From: Giesbergeria sp.
GTDB taxonomy: Bacteria; Pseudomonadota; Gammaproteobacteria; Burkholderiales; Burkholderiaceae_C
Reading direction: 5' to 3'
DNA: 64,000 bases
NCBI GenBank assembly: GCA_023150295.1
Contig: JAKLLE010000006.1
Coordinates: forward strand, 1-64,000
Under the pieces are notes generated by a model. That model saw only the letters and a list, made by a program, of their open reading frames with translations, had not been told where the DNA came from and did not search any database. Below, one piece after another: positions 17,544 to 25,997 of this stretch. Position 1 is the stretch's first letter; each line of letters begins with the position of its first letter. The position numbers and the translations under genes were made by a program.

Positions 17544-18452
17544 TCAGCTCAACACCACGCTGGACAGGCGCCGGCGGTAGCTGGCTACCACGGGGTCTTC
17601 GGGCGGGATCTGGCCTTCGGCGACCTTGGGCTTGGGCGGCTCGATGATTTCGAGGATGGAGACGTAGGCCTTGCGCGCGGCTTCGTCGCTCCAGCCCTTG
17701 TCGCGCATGAGGATTTCGAGCAACTCGTCCATCGCCTCCTGCCAGCGCTGGTGGGCCATGAGCCAGCGGGCGCGGGCAAAGCGGGCCTCGAAATCGCGCC
17801 GGTTGGCAGCAATTTTTGCATCAAATTCGGCCAAAGCGCTTTCTGGATGTGCGCCCATAGCTATAAAATCTATAGCGTTCATCCAGTCCTTGAGCGCCCC
17901 CAGTCGACGCGATCCAGTGGCCTTGGCGATGACCGGGGCAAAGGCAACCTTGGCGTCGTCGTCACGGCCCAGTTGCAGCAGCAGCTTGACGTAGTCGAAG
18001 CGCGCTTCGTCGTTGGCGGGGTCGGTGGCCACGGCGTGCTGGAGCTTTTCGAGCGCGGCATCGGTGTCGCCGCTGGCCAGGGCGTCCTGGGCCTCTTCCT
18101 CCTCGGCTTCCGCCAGGGCTTCTTCGGCGCTGGGCACGTGGCGGTCCAGGAACTCGCGCACCTTGCCCTCGGGCAGCGCGCCGGTGAAGCCATCCACAGG
18201 CTGGCCGTTCATCAGCAGCACGCAGGTGGGAATGCTGCGGATGCCGAACATGGCAGCGATCTGCTGCTCGGTGTCGGAGTTGATCTTGGCCAGCACAAAA
18301 CGGCCCGCGTACTCGGCCTCCAGCTTTTCGAGCACGGGCCCCAGGGTCTTGCACGGGCCGCACCAGGGTGCCCAGAAGTCCACCAGCACGGGCACGTTCA
18401 TGGAGGCGGCAATGACCTCGGTTTCAAAGTTTTCTACGGTGATGTCGATCAT
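17544..18452 (-). CDS. cnoX: Thioredoxin-TPR protein (CnoX/YbbN type)
   Basis: A 302-aa fusion of a thioredoxin domain (residues 1-110, active site WCGPC) and a C-terminal tetratricopeptide-like domain. In E. coli CnoX lacks the redox CxxC and is a holdase; this protein keeps both cysteines, so it may combine chaperone and oxidoreductase roles. An acidic linker ([13 protein letters not shown]) joins the domains. Residues around [19 protein letters not shown] coincide with a dispersed repeat. Divergent from purE. Confidence 0.88.
   Translation of the reverse strand: MIDITVENFETEVIAASMNVPVLVDFWAPWCGPCKTLGPVLEKLEAEYAGRFVLAKINSDTEQQIAAMFGIRSIPTCVLLMNGQPVDGFTGALPEGKVREFLDRHVPSAEEALAEAEEEEAQDALASGDTDAALEKLQHAVATDPANDEARFDYVKLLLQLGRDDDAKVAFAPVIAKATGSRRLGALKDWMNAIDFIAMGAHPESALAEFDAKIAANRRDFEARFARARWLMAHQRWQEAMDELLEILMRDKGWSDEAARKAYVSILEIIEPPKPKVAEGQIPPEDPVVASYRRRLSSVVLS
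17811..17878. repeat. Dispersed short repeat inside cnoX
   Basis: Plus-strand blocks GCATCAAATTCGGCCAAAGC, GCGCTTTCTGGATG and GCTATAAAATCTATAGC resemble the repeats at 991, 7681, 19717 and 20872. It is translated in frame between TPR helices and is AT-richer than its gene. Confidence 0.45.
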
Positions 18453-18545
18453 GTGGCAAGGGCCCTTCCCCGGCAGTGGGTGGCAAAAAGTAAAATCGCG
18501 GGTTCACACTCTGCGGCAGGCGGCCAGCGCGCCGCTGCACACACT

Positions 18546-19043
18546 ATGAAACCCATCCAGATCGGTGTGGTCATGGGCTCCAGCAGCGACTGGGAGACCA
18601 TGCAGCACGCAGTCGAGATTCTCCAGCAATTCGGCATCGGCCACGAGGCCCGCGTGGTCTCGGCCCACCGCATGCCCGACGACATGTTCGCCTACGCCGA
18701 AGCCGCCGCAGGCCGTGGGCTCAAGGCCATCATCGCCGGAGCGGGCGGCGCAGCCCACCTGCCGGGCATGATTGCGGCCAAGACCACCGTACCCGTGCTG
18801 GGCGTGCCGGTGGCCAGCCGCCACCTGCAGGGCGTGGATTCGCTACACAGCATTGTGCAGATGCCCAAGGGCATTCCGGTGGCCACCTTCGCCATTGGCA
18901 CCGCCGGTGCAGCCAACGCAGCGCTGTTCGCCGTGGCGCTGCTGGCCACTGAAAACCCCGCGCTGCGCCAGCAGCTCGACGCCTTCCGCGCCGCACAGAC
19001 CGAAGCCGCGCGCGCCATGACCTTGCCGCCCACCGCCCCATGA
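18546..19043 (+). CDS. purE: N5-carboxyaminoimidazole ribonucleotide mutase
   Basis: A 165-aa class I PurE, converting N5-CAIR to CAIR. Motifs: [19 protein letters not shown] and [11 protein letters not shown], with [10 protein letters not shown] near the C-terminus. ATG 18546 is the family start; hundreds of upstream in-frame codons are shadow sequence. The stop overlaps the purK start (ATGA), so the carboxylase pair is translationally coupled. Confidence 0.96.
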   Translation: MKPIQIGVVMGSSSDWETMQHAVEILQQFGIGHEARVVSAHRMPDDMFAYAEAAAGRGLKAIIAGAGGAAHLPGMIAAKTTVPVLGVPVASRHLQGVDSLHSIVQMPKGIPVATFAIGTAGAANAALFAVALLATENPALRQQLDAFRAAQTEAARAMTLPPTAP

Positions 19044-20215
19044 GCGCCCACCCCATCCGCTATTTGCCGCCCGGCAGCACGCTGGGCGTGCTGGGCGGCG
19101 GCCAACTCGGCCGCATGTTCGTGCACGCGGCGCAGGCCATGGGCTACTTCACGGCCGTGCTCGACCCCGATCCGGACAGCCCTGCCGGGCGGGTGAGCCA
19201 CCATCACATCCAGACCGGCTACCAGGACCCCGAGGGCCTGGCCCAAATGGCGCAGCTGTGCGACGCCATCAGCACCGAATTCGAGAACGTGCCTGCCGTT
19301 TCGCTGGCCGCACTGGCCGGGCAATGCGCCGTGGCCCCGGCGGCACGTGCGGTGTCGGTGGCGCAGGACCGCGCGCTGGAAAAGGCCCATTTCGTGCGCT
19401 GCGGCGTGCCCTGCGCGCCCCATGCGGTGATTGAGTCGGCGGCGCAGCTGCCGGGGGTGTCCGCCGATCTGCTGCCCGGCATCCTCAAGACCGCCCGCCT
19501 GGGCTACGACGGCAAAGGCCAGGTGCGGGTGCAAAGTGCTGCCGAACTGGCCGCCGCCTGGGAGGCGCTGGGCCGCGTGCCCTGCGTGCTCGAAAAAATG
19601 CTGCCGCTGCAGTCCGAATGCTCGGTGATCGTGGCGCGCGGCGCCGACGGCCAGACCGTGCACCTGCCCGTGCAACGCAACCTGCACCGCGACGGCATTC
19701 TGGCGGTGACCGAGGTTTATGAGCGAAATCTGCCTCCAGCGCTTACCCAGCAAGCGGCAGGCGCTGCAATTTCGATAGCAAACGGCCTGGACTATGTGGG
19801 CGTGCTGTGCGTGGAGTTCTTTGTGCTGCAGGACGGCAGCCTGGTGGTCAACGAAATCGCACCGCGCCCGCACAACAGTGGCCACTACAGCCAAAACGCC
19901 TGCGACGTGTCGCAGTTTGAGCTGCAGGCGCGCACCCTCGCTGGCCTGCCCCTGGTGCAACCGCGCCAGCACAGCCCGGCAGTCATGCTCAACCTGCTGG
20001 GCGACCTGTGGTTTGCCCAGGGCGGCAGCACACCGCGCACGCCACCCTGGAACGCCGTGCTGGCCTTGCCCGGGGCCCACCTGCACCTGTACGGCAAGAC
20101 GCAGGCCAAGCACGGACGCAAGATGGGGCACCTGAACATCACCGCCCCCACCGCCGAGGCCGCACGCGCCACAGCGCTGCAGGCAGCGGCCCTGCTGGGC
20201 ATCGCCCCTTTTTGA
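19040..20215 (+). CDS. purK: N5-carboxyaminoimidazole ribonucleotide synthase
   Basis: A 391-aa ATP-grasp enzyme that makes N5-CAIR from AIR, bicarbonate and ATP. It has [30 protein letters not shown], the grasp segment [20 protein letters not shown] and [16 protein letters not shown] 19040 overlaps the purE stop. Residues [17 protein letters not shown] fall on a dispersed repeat (19717-19782) and differ in codon use from the rest. Confidence 0.96.
   Translation: MSAHPIRYLPPGSTLGVLGGGQLGRMFVHAAQAMGYFTAVLDPDPDSPAGRVSHHHIQTGYQDPEGLAQMAQLCDAISTEFENVPAVSLAALAGQCAVAPAARAVSVAQDRALEKAHFVRCGVPCAPHAVIESAAQLPGVSADLLPGILKTARLGYDGKGQVRVQSAAELAAAWEALGRVPCVLEKMLPLQSECSVIVARGADGQTVHLPVQRNLHRDGILAVTEVYERNLPPALTQQAAGAAISIANGLDYVGVLCVEFFVLQDGSLVVNEIAPRPHNSGHYSQNACDVSQFELQARTLAGLPLVQPRQHSPAVMLNLLGDLWFAQGGSTPRTPPWNAVLALPGAHLHLYGKTQAKHGRKMGHLNITAPTAEAARATALQAAALLGIAPF
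19717..19782. repeat. Dispersed short repeat inside purK
   Basis: Blocks GCGAAATCTGCCTCCAGCGC, TTACCCAGCAAGCGGCAGG and AATTTCGATAGCAAAC mark the clearest coding copy of the repeat family. Its pieces match the intergenic copy at 991-1061 and the leuS copy (CGATAGCAAAC), though identity is partial. Confidence 0.5.
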
Positions 20216-20221
20216 CGCACC

Positions 20222-21238
20222 ATGATTCTGGACGGCTCCCTGCCCGCATCGGTGGCCTCTGCAGCCCAGGCGCTGCGCAGCGGTGCGCTGGTGGGCCTGC
20301 CCACCGAAACGGTGTACGGCCTGGCGGCCGACGCCAGCAGCGACGCCGCCGTGGCGCAGATCTTTGCCGCCAAGGGCCGGCCCAGCGACCACCCGCTGAT
20401 CGTGCACGTGGCCGACGCCTCGGGCATTGCACACTTTGCGCGCGAGGTACCCGCCTTTGCCCAGGCCCTGGTCGACGCCTTCTGGCCCGGCCCGCTCACG
20501 CTCATCCTGCCGCGCCTGGAGGGCGTGGCAACAGCCGCCACCGGCGGACAGGACAGCGTGGGACTGCGCTGCCCCGCCCACCCCGTGGCCCATGCCGTAC
20601 TGCAGGCCTGCGCTGCGCCGGGTGATGGCCCCGAACTGGGCGGCCCGCCCGTGTGGGGGCTGGCCGCGCCCAGCGCCAACCGCTTTGGCCGCGTGAGCCC
20701 GACCACCGCCCTGCATGTGCAGGAGGAACTGGGCCAGGGCCTGCTGGTGCTGGACGGCGGCCCCTGCGGCGTGGGCATCGAATCGACCATCGTGGACTGC
20801 ACGCGCGGCGTGCCCGTGCTGCTGCGGCCCGGCGCCATCACGCGTGCGCAGATTGCAGCGGCCTGCGGCATTGAACCGCTATCAAAAGAGGAGCTTCCAG
20901 CGCTCACTCCACGGGCCTCAGGCACGCTGGAGGCCCACTATGCCCCGAGCGCCAAGGTGCGCCTGATGGACGCCAAGGCCCTGCAAACCGCCCTGGACCT
21001 GCTGGGCGCCGATGCCGCGCACCTTGCGGTGTACGCGCGCGCGCCGCTGCGCAGCCCCTCCAGCCAGGTGCTGATTCGGCGCATGCCCGACGATGCGCAG
21101 GCCACCGCGCGCCAACTGTTTGCCGTGCTGCGCAGTTTTGACGATGCGGGCGTGCGCCTGATCTGGGTCGAACCCCCGCCGGACACGCCCGCCTGGGAGG
21201 GCGTGCGCGACCGATTGCAGCGCGCGGCAGCGGCCTGA
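20222..21238 (+). CDS. tsaC: L-threonylcarbamoyladenylate synthase, Sua5 type
   Basis: A 338-aa protein with an N-terminal YrdC domain (GLPTETVYGLAADAS, IFAAKGRPSDHPLIVHV, FWPGPLTLIL, SANRFGRVSPTTA) and a C-terminal Sua5 domain after about residue 230. It makes the threonylcarbamoyl-AMP used for t6A37 tRNA modification. It starts 6 nt after purK, so likely shares its transcript. The interdomain linker (IEPLSKEELPALTP) coincides with a partial dispersed repeat. Confidence 0.93.
   Translation: MILDGSLPASVASAAQALRSGALVGLPTETVYGLAADASSDAAVAQIFAAKGRPSDHPLIVHVADASGIAHFAREVPAFAQALVDAFWPGPLTLILPRLEGVATAATGGQDSVGLRCPAHPVAHAVLQACAAPGDGPELGGPPVWGLAAPSANRFGRVSPTTALHVQEELGQGLLVLDGGPCGVGIESTIVDCTRGVPVLLRPGAITRAQIAAACGIEPLSKEELPALTPRASGTLEAHYAPSAKVRLMDAKALQTALDLLGADAAHLAVYARAPLRSPSSQVLIRRMPDDAQATARQLFAVLRSFDDAGVRLIWVEPPPDTPAWEGVRDRLQRAAAA
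20872..20907. repeat. Partial dispersed short repeat inside the Sua5 gene
   Basis: GAACCGCTATCAAAAGAGG and GCTTCCAGCGCTC form a half-copy of the repeat family, located exactly in the linker between the YrdC and Sua5 domains. Confidence 0.4.
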
Positions 21239-21311
21239 CGACCCAGCGCCCCGCCCTTTACATGGCTTGACACGGCATCGTTACACTCAACCCACTTTTT
21301 CGGAGATCACT

Positions 21312-22265
21312 ATGGCAGCAAATTGGATGCGTCGCAGCTTGTTGGCGGTCGCATGCGCATCGGCCGCGCTCTTGGCGGCCTGCGGTTCCAGCACCACCGA
21401 GTCGGCGATCACGCCCGAGCGCTTCATCGCCTTTGGCGACGCGTTCAGCGATGCCGGGCAAAAGGGTTCGCTCTACACGGTCAACAACGGCACGGTCAAC
21501 AACTGGACGGTGCAGCTGGCCTCGCGCTACGGCAAGACGGTGGCGCCTGTGTCCACCGGCGGCCTGAGCTACGCCCAGGGCAATGCACGCATCGCCAGCA
21601 AGCCCGACGCGGCGGGCAACGCAAGCACGCCCACCATCACCGAGCAGATCGACAGCTTTCTGGCCAGCAAGACCTTTGCGGCCAACGACATCGCTGTGGT
21701 CAACGGCGGCATCAGCGACCTGGTCGTCGGCATGGCTGCCGTGCAGGCAGGAACGCTCAGCAGCACTGATTTCGTGGCGCAGGCCAAGCAGAACGGCCAG
21801 GCCCTGGCTGCACAGGTGCGCAGACTGGTCACCGCCGGTGCGCCCCATGTGGTGGTGGCTGGCACCTACGATTTGAGCAAGACGCCCTGGGCCATCGGGA
21901 TCAAGCAGGAGTCCTTGCTGGCCGATGCCAGCCTGCGCTTCAACGAGCAGTTGCTGATTGCACTCAACGACCTGGGCGACAAGGTGCTGTACGTGGACGC
22001 CGCGTACTATGTCAACCTCTACACCTCCGTGCCAGGCGCTTATTACTTCACCAATGCCACCGAGCCGGTGTGCACGTCGGTGGATGCGGGCAACGGCATC
22101 GGCATCGGTGCGGGCCAGGTGAATTCGGCGCTGTGCACGGCCTCTACCCTGGTGTCCGGCGCCAGCGTGGACGCCTATGTGTTTGCCGACAAGGTGTACC
22201 TCAGCCCGTCCGCACACCGCCAGTTTGGCAACTACGCCTACGACAGGCTGCGCGCGCGCTGGTAA
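21312..22265 (+). CDS. SGNH-family lipoprotein, catalytic residues replaced
   Basis: A 317-aa lipoprotein (signal ends ALLAAC) of the GDSL/SGNH hydrolase family. Block I reads FGDAFSDAG where active members have GDSxSD, so the nucleophilic Ser is Ala. The C-terminal block reads DKVYLSPSAHRQFG where the neighbour at 23061 has DSFHPTPYGHQLLG, so the catalytic His position is Tyr. Block III is GGISD. I infer a non-enzymatic paralogue, perhaps binding a glycan or lipid. ATG 21312 follows CGGAGAT. A bidirectional terminator follows. Confidence 0.82.
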   Translation: MAANWMRRSLLAVACASAALLAACGSSTTESAITPERFIAFGDAFSDAGQKGSLYTVNNGTVNNWTVQLASRYGKTVAPVSTGGLSYAQGNARIASKPDAAGNASTPTITEQIDSFLASKTFAANDIAVVNGGISDLVVGMAAVQAGTLSSTDFVAQAKQNGQALAAQVRRLVTAGAPHVVVAGTYDLSKTPWAIGIKQESLLADASLRFNEQLLIALNDLGDKVLYVDAAYYVNLYTSVPGAYYFTNATEPVCTSVDAGNGIGIGAGQVNSALCTASTLVSGASVDAYVFADKVYLSPSAHRQFGNYAYDRLRARW

Positions 22266-22284
22266 GCCTTTTCCGCCTGGCAAC

Positions 22285-22315
22285 GCAAAACGCCCCCGAT
22301 CTGGGGGCGTTTTGC
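22285..22315. terminator. Bidirectional rho-independent terminator
   Basis: GCAAAACGCCCCC and GGGGGCGTTTTGC form a perfect 13-bp stem around GATCT, with A and T tracts that serve either direction. It separates the plus-strand SGNH gene from convergent ompW. Confidence 0.9.
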
Positions 22316-22358
22316 TTGGGGGTGTGGCGCTTGGGGTGCCGCGCTTGCGTTCCCGGGC

Positions 22359-23036
22359 TCAGAACCGGTAGGCCAGTCCCACGGTGAACACGTTGGGGTT
22401 CAGCTTCACATCGATGTGCTGGCCGGTGGACAAGGTGTTGCGCGTTTTCACAAAGGTCTTGTAGTAGGCCAGGTCCAGTGACCAGCGCTCGTTCAATGCC
22501 ACTGCCACGCCGATTTGCGCAGTCAGGCCAAAGCGCGATTCGGCCTGCAGCAGTGTGGGCCGGGCCGGGGTTCCACCCGTCAGGCCCGTCAGCGCGGCGG
22601 TGCCGCGTTCCTTGAAGAACTTGGCATAGGTCAGGCCCAGCCCCAGATAGGGGCGCCATTGGGCGTCGGCCTGCTGAAAGCGGTACTGCAGGGCCACGGT
22701 AATGGGCAATGCCTTGACCTCTCCCAGCTTGCCCACACCCGCGATGGCGCCTGCGCCCACGGTGTCGTGCTTGAACGGCAGGGCCAGCGGAACATCGACC
22801 ATCCAGTGGTCCGTGAGCATGTAGCCCACCCCTCCCGAGAGCTGCGTGTCCGCCTCCACATCGACCTTGGTGCCCGCAAAGCTGGGGGCTGTCAGGTCAC
22901 CGCTGCTGACTTGGGGGGCGATGTGGGTGAGCCCTCCGCGTACCAGCCAGCTGCCAGCGCTTTGTGCCTGTGCGGTGGTGCCCAGGGCGCAGACCAGCGC
23001 TGCGCCCATCCAATGCAGAAACTGTGTGTTTTTCAT
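22359..23036 (-). CDS. ompW: OmpW family outer membrane protein
   Basis: A 225-aa small beta-barrel with a cleavable signal (ends AQAQSAG). It has the OmpW N-terminus SWLVRGGLTHIAPQ, a conserved YLGLGLTYAKFF segment and a terminal AYRF aromatic end typical of Bam substrates. OmpW proteins form hydrophobic channels in the outer membrane and are often tied to stress or hydrocarbon exposure. It lies 24 nt after the esterase gene on the same strand, so both may share the 24229-24250 control site. Confidence 0.92.
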   Translation of the reverse strand: MKNTQFLHWMGAALVCALGTTAQAQSAGSWLVRGGLTHIAPQVSSGDLTAPSFAGTKVDVEADTQLSGGVGYMLTDHWMVDVPLALPFKHDTVGAGAIAGVGKLGEVKALPITVALQYRFQQADAQWRPYLGLGLTYAKFFKERGTAALTGLTGGTPARPTLLQAESRFGLTAQIGVAVALNERWSLDLAYYKTFVKTRNTLSTGQHIDVKLNPNVFTVGLAYRF

Positions 23037-23060
23037 GGTGTTTCCTTTGGGAGCAGTGGC

Positions 23061-24203
23061 TTACAACCAGCCGGCCTGGGCCAGCGTGCGCGAGACGAGT
23101 TGGCCCAGCAGCTGGTGACCGTAGGGGGTGGGGTGGAAGCTGTCCGAGAAGGCGTAGGTTTTCCACCAGTCCGCGCCACCCGTGGCGCCAGTGGGCGGGG
23201 GAAGGGCCGACAGCGCGGTAGCCGTGCAGGTGGCGAACGTGTAGGAAGGCAGGCCGTCGCTGCCGACCCCGGTGATGGGACACACGGTGTCCTTGGCGTT
23301 GGTGAGGCCGAACTGAACGGGATTGGCCACCTGGTCGTTGAGCGAGGTGTAGAAGTCCACCACCACCACCTTGGCGTTGCCCTGGAAACCCTTGGCAAGC
23401 TGTGCATTGAAGGCCTGCACCCAGCCTTGCGCGAGCGCACGCACCTGTTCGCTGGCGGCGGCACCGGCCGCAGCGGCCACGCCGGCCAGGAGCTGCTGCA
23501 CGCGCGGCGTCTTGTCGATACCCGGCATGTTGAGGACGGCGACCCTCATGGCGCCCTTGCCCAGGGCATCCTTCTCGATGGCCATGCGGAACTTGTCGGC
23601 CAGTGCCTGCATGTAGGCACCACCAATCTGTGCGGTCCCGGTCGCACCTGAGGCCAGCGCAGCGTCCACGGTCGCCGCTGGCAGCAGCGTGCTCAGCAAG
23701 GCTCGGTAGCCCGCTGCGCCGTCTTTGGAGGCCGAAAGGTAAGCGCCCAGCAGGTCGGCCGCATCGTTGCCGCCGCCGTCGGCCAGGAGCAGGTCACCCG
23801 CCCCATAACCTACCGCACCCGCGTTGGCAAGCTGCTGTGTGATGGACACAGGCGATGTGGGGGCCGTGAAATTGTTGATGCGCCCGCCGCCGATGGCATG
23901 ATTGGTGCACCCCGCCGCCTGGTTGAAGCTGCTGCCCGTGAAGATGTAGCGAGGGCACAGCGTCACGCCATAGCTGCTGGCAACGCGCTCGGGCCAGATT
24001 GCGGTGGAACCCGGCCCGGTGGGGGCCGCGCCCTGCACCGTGAACTTGAGGCCAAAGGTGCCACTGTCGGCCAGACTGTCCCCCACCACCTTGACGCTGG
24101 TGACTGGCGCCACAGGCGTGGTTTCCGATCCCCCGCCTCCGCAGGCAGCCAGCACGGCAGCGGCCAGCAACGACACCCAAATACCCTTGCGCTTTGTCTC
24201 CAT
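23061..24203 (-). CDS. SGNH/GDSL esterase lipoprotein
   Basis: A 380-aa protein with a lipobox-like signal (SLLAAAVLAAC, then GGGGSE). All SGNH blocks are intact: VVGDSLADSG (Ser), a central Gly, DGGGNDAADL (Asn) and FSDSFHPTPYGH (Asp/His). It is expected to be an outer-membrane or periplasmic carboxylesterase/lipase; the substrate is unknown. ATG 24203 follows GAGGGAAACC; a start 18 nt upstream is possible. A TetR-type palindrome ends 26 nt before the start. Confidence 0.88.
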   Translation of the reverse strand: METKRKGIWVSLLAAAVLAACGGGGSETTPVAPVTSVKVVGDSLADSGTFGLKFTVQGAAPTGPGSTAIWPERVASSYGVTLCPRYIFTGSSFNQAAGCTNHAIGGGRINNFTAPTSPVSITQQLANAGAVGYGAGDLLLADGGGNDAADLLGAYLSASKDGAAGYRALLSTLLPAATVDAALASGATGTAQIGGAYMQALADKFRMAIEKDALGKGAMRVAVLNMPGIDKTPRVQQLLAGVAAAAGAAASEQVRALAQGWVQAFNAQLAKGFQGNAKVVVVDFYTSLNDQVANPVQFGLTNAKDTVCPITGVGSDGLPSYTFATCTATALSALPPPTGATGGADWWKTYAFSDSFHPTPYGHQLLGQLVSRTLAQAGWL

Positions 24204-24228
24204 GGTTTCCCTCTCTTCCAAAACAAAA

Positions 24229-24250
24229 AAATAGAACGACCGTTCTATTT
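24229..24250. promoter_or_regulatory. TetR-type operator palindrome
   Basis: Half-site AAATAGAACG and its exact complement CGTTCTATTT flank the dinucleotide AC, a 10-bp-arm dyad 26 nt upstream of the esterase start. Shape and AGAACG/CGTTCT core are typical of TetR-family operators. No TetR gene is in the window, so the regulator is elsewhere. It would control esterase and probably ompW. Confidence 0.75.
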
Positions 24251-24362
24251 GTCGCGAATGTTACAGAAGACACCTTGGGACACAGAGGGGGGAAACACCG
24301 ATGTTGGAATGCCACCACATGCCATGGAGGTTTGATCGCTCAGGCCCATACCGCAGCCCCCC

Positions 24363-24390
24363 AAAAAAATGCCCCGGCGGTTCCGGGGCA
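24363..24390 (-). terminator. Rho-independent terminator after hydrolase remnant
   Basis: Stem TGCCCCGG/CCGGGGCA (24370-24390) followed on the minus strand by seven T. It lies about 50 nt past the stop of the truncated hydrolase gene. Confidence 0.85.
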
Positions 24391-24442
24391 ACTTGGGTGC
24401 TGTGCCCCCCCGCTGGAGGGGCCTGTGCAGCGGTGGCGGCGC

Positions 24443-24970
24443 TCACTTCACCTTGTCGAACAGGCCGCGCGCATAGACATGGCAGAACGGTGGTTCATAG
24501 GTGCCGTGGTACGAACCGTAGTAGGTGGCAAACGCGGCTGATGTGGGGTCGGTGGGCGCCTTGCCCCCCGGTCCGTAGGCCGCCTGGATCATGGGATCGA
24601 CGTCCACCGACGTGACGTTCTTCAGTCCGCGGCTGTCGAAATCGGCTTTCATCGCAGCCTGGTGCACCGCAGGGGGCACCGTCGGGTCACCGGCGCCACC
24701 GCACAGCAGCACGCTGGACTTGGGGTTCCAGCCCAGCAGGTCGTTCTTCTTGGCGACCACGCTCAGTGGGTGGGTGTCGCTGGTGCGGGCGCCCGCCAAG
24801 TACTCGGCCTGGAACATGGCGTCCCGAGCCTGGTTGGGCGTCACGCCTGGGCCTCCTGGCAGCGCACCGCTGGTCACCAGGGTGGTTGAAGCGCGGCGCG
24901 ATATTTGCGCCCTGAAAGATGACATATTTGGTTTCGGGAGCTGTTTCGCGTGAAGAAAGGAAATTGTCAC
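24443..24970 (-). pseudogene. C-terminal remnant of an alpha/beta hydrolase
   Basis: About 150 residues resemble the end of a secreted alpha/beta hydrolase (LVTSGALPGG, SVLLCGGAGDPTVPP with a likely catalytic Asp, GSYHGTYEPPFC with a likely catalytic His). The nucleophile half is missing. The first 20-30 codons of the open frame (MTISFLHAKQLPKP) do not look like this family and lie in prophage-end sequence. I infer that the prophage split the gene and that the N-terminal half lies beyond the far prophage end, outside the window. Confidence 0.7.
24900..24960. other. Probable prophage terminus
   Basis: Hydrolase-like coding ends near 24,890 and phage-like non-coding sequence begins. TTTGCGCCCTGAAA (24905-24918) resembles TTTGCACCCTGTGAAA (26231-26246), and TGTTTCGCGTGAA at 24942 has partial similarity; these may be transposase-binding end repeats. 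The exact TG/CA end cannot be fixed without the other junction. Confidence 0.35.
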
Positions 24971-24982
24971 CGATGCAACGCC

Positions 24983-25017
24983 AAAAAAAAGCCGCCCACT
25001 TGAGGCGGCTCTTTTTT
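24983..25017. terminator. Bidirectional terminator at prophage end
   Basis: AGCCGCC-CACTTGA-GGCGGCT stem with A8 on the left and T6 on the right. It ends leftward phage transcripts after the BRO-N gene and could block transcription entering from the host side. Confidence 0.88.
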
Positions 25018-25026
25018 GGGCGGAAT

Positions 25027-25656
25027 TTACTGGAGGGCCAGTCGTTCGGCTTTTATTCGCCGCTCGAGCTGCTTCACGCGGGGTTCGATCACCTGGGGGA
25101 GGAAGCCCAGCTCCTTGAGCTTTTCGATCTGCTTTCTGGCGGTGATCCCCGTCAGGGTGTTGTAGCCCAGCATGCGCGTGATCTCCACGCTGTTGTAGCC
25201 CGCAGCGGCCAGGGGCAGAAGATCAACCAGGTAGGGGCGCAGCCTGAGCCATTCCCACTGGGCCTCGGTGAAGTCGAACGTGATGCCCAGGCGCTGGGCC
25301 TCCTGGTGCATCTTGTACTGGCCTGTCTTGCGGATGCTGGGTAGAACTTCGCGTGTTACCCAGCGTTTGAATGGTTCGGCGCACTCTGCGCGGGAACGGA
25401 ACACGACCCGGTAGAAGCCTGGCTCGGTCAGGAAATTCGCCTCCTGAATACCGCCAGGGGTCCGCACATTGTGCGGACCCTTTTCGTCATCCTTGACCAT
25501 GCGAAGCATGTCCCGCGCGTCCTTGTACTCCAGCGTTCGTGCCAGGCTGGGGGCATAAAACCATGGCTCATCGCCGATCTGGACCACGTCCAGGCTCATG
25601 CTGCCCAGGCTCATGGTTTGCAGGGTCAGCGCGTTTTGGGTGCTGATGTTGGACAT
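25027..25656 (-). CDS. BRO-N domain phage antirepressor
   Basis: A 209-aa protein with an N-terminal BRO-N domain (residues 15-115: VVQIGDEPWFYAPSLARTLE, FLTEPGFYRVVFRSR, FKRWVTREVLPSIRKTGQY) and a C-terminal helical region with a possible helix-turn-helix (GYNSVEITRMLGYNT). Such proteins often bind DNA or disable repressors. It is the last gene before the prophage end and is preceded by a structured non-coding region. It is the second antirepressor-type gene of this phage. Confidence 0.82.
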   Translation of the reverse strand: MSNISTQNALTLQTMSLGSMSLDVVQIGDEPWFYAPSLARTLEYKDARDMLRMVKDDEKGPHNVRTPGGIQEANFLTEPGFYRVVFRSRAECAEPFKRWVTREVLPSIRKTGQYKMHQEAQRLGITFDFTEAQWEWLRLRPYLVDLLPLAAAGYNSVEITRMLGYNTLTGITARKQIEKLKELGFLPQVIEPRVKQLERRIKAERLALQ

Positions 25657-25997
25657 TACAGACCTCCTACGGGACGACGGGAGAACAAATCTGGGCGGAT
25701 GTGCTGCACAGCGCCCAGGGTGGGGTTGTTGGTGGCTGGCTTGAGCTTTTCGCCCAGCACGCGCAGCAGGGCGGCCATGGCGTCGGGTGGCAGATCAATG
25801 GGGCGTGCCGTTGCGCCTGCCTGGCGCAGGCCCGCATTCATGCCTGCGGCGCAGTCGAAGATGGCGCTCAGGCCATTGAGCGCAAGGCGCACGTCGTCGA
25901 GGTCGGCCACCGTGGATTCGCACATGACGACAAGGGAGGCGTCGGGTTCGAGAAACCGTGCGTCGATGTTCTCTAGGTGGGAGAGGCTGGGCTGCAT
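25656..25997 (-). CDS. Phage protein of unknown function, 113 aa
   Basis: The product is acidic and helical without membrane segments (SLVVMCESTVADLDDVRLAL, IDLPPDAMAALLRVLGEKL). Its stop overlaps the BRO-N start by one base, so the two are coupled and probably act together. Upstream lies the 450-bp structured intergenic region, which should carry their promoter. Family not recognised. Confidence 0.6.
   Translation of the reverse strand: MQPSLSHLENIDARFLEPDASLVVMCESTVADLDDVRLALNGLSAIFDCAAGMNAGLRQAGATARPIDLPPDAMAALLRVLGEKLKPATNNPTLGAVQHIRPDLFSRRPVGGL

Noticed and set aside
18692..20716. Long minus-strand frame opposite purE-purK-Sua5
   Set aside because: Antisense of three well identified genes; no recognisable protein.
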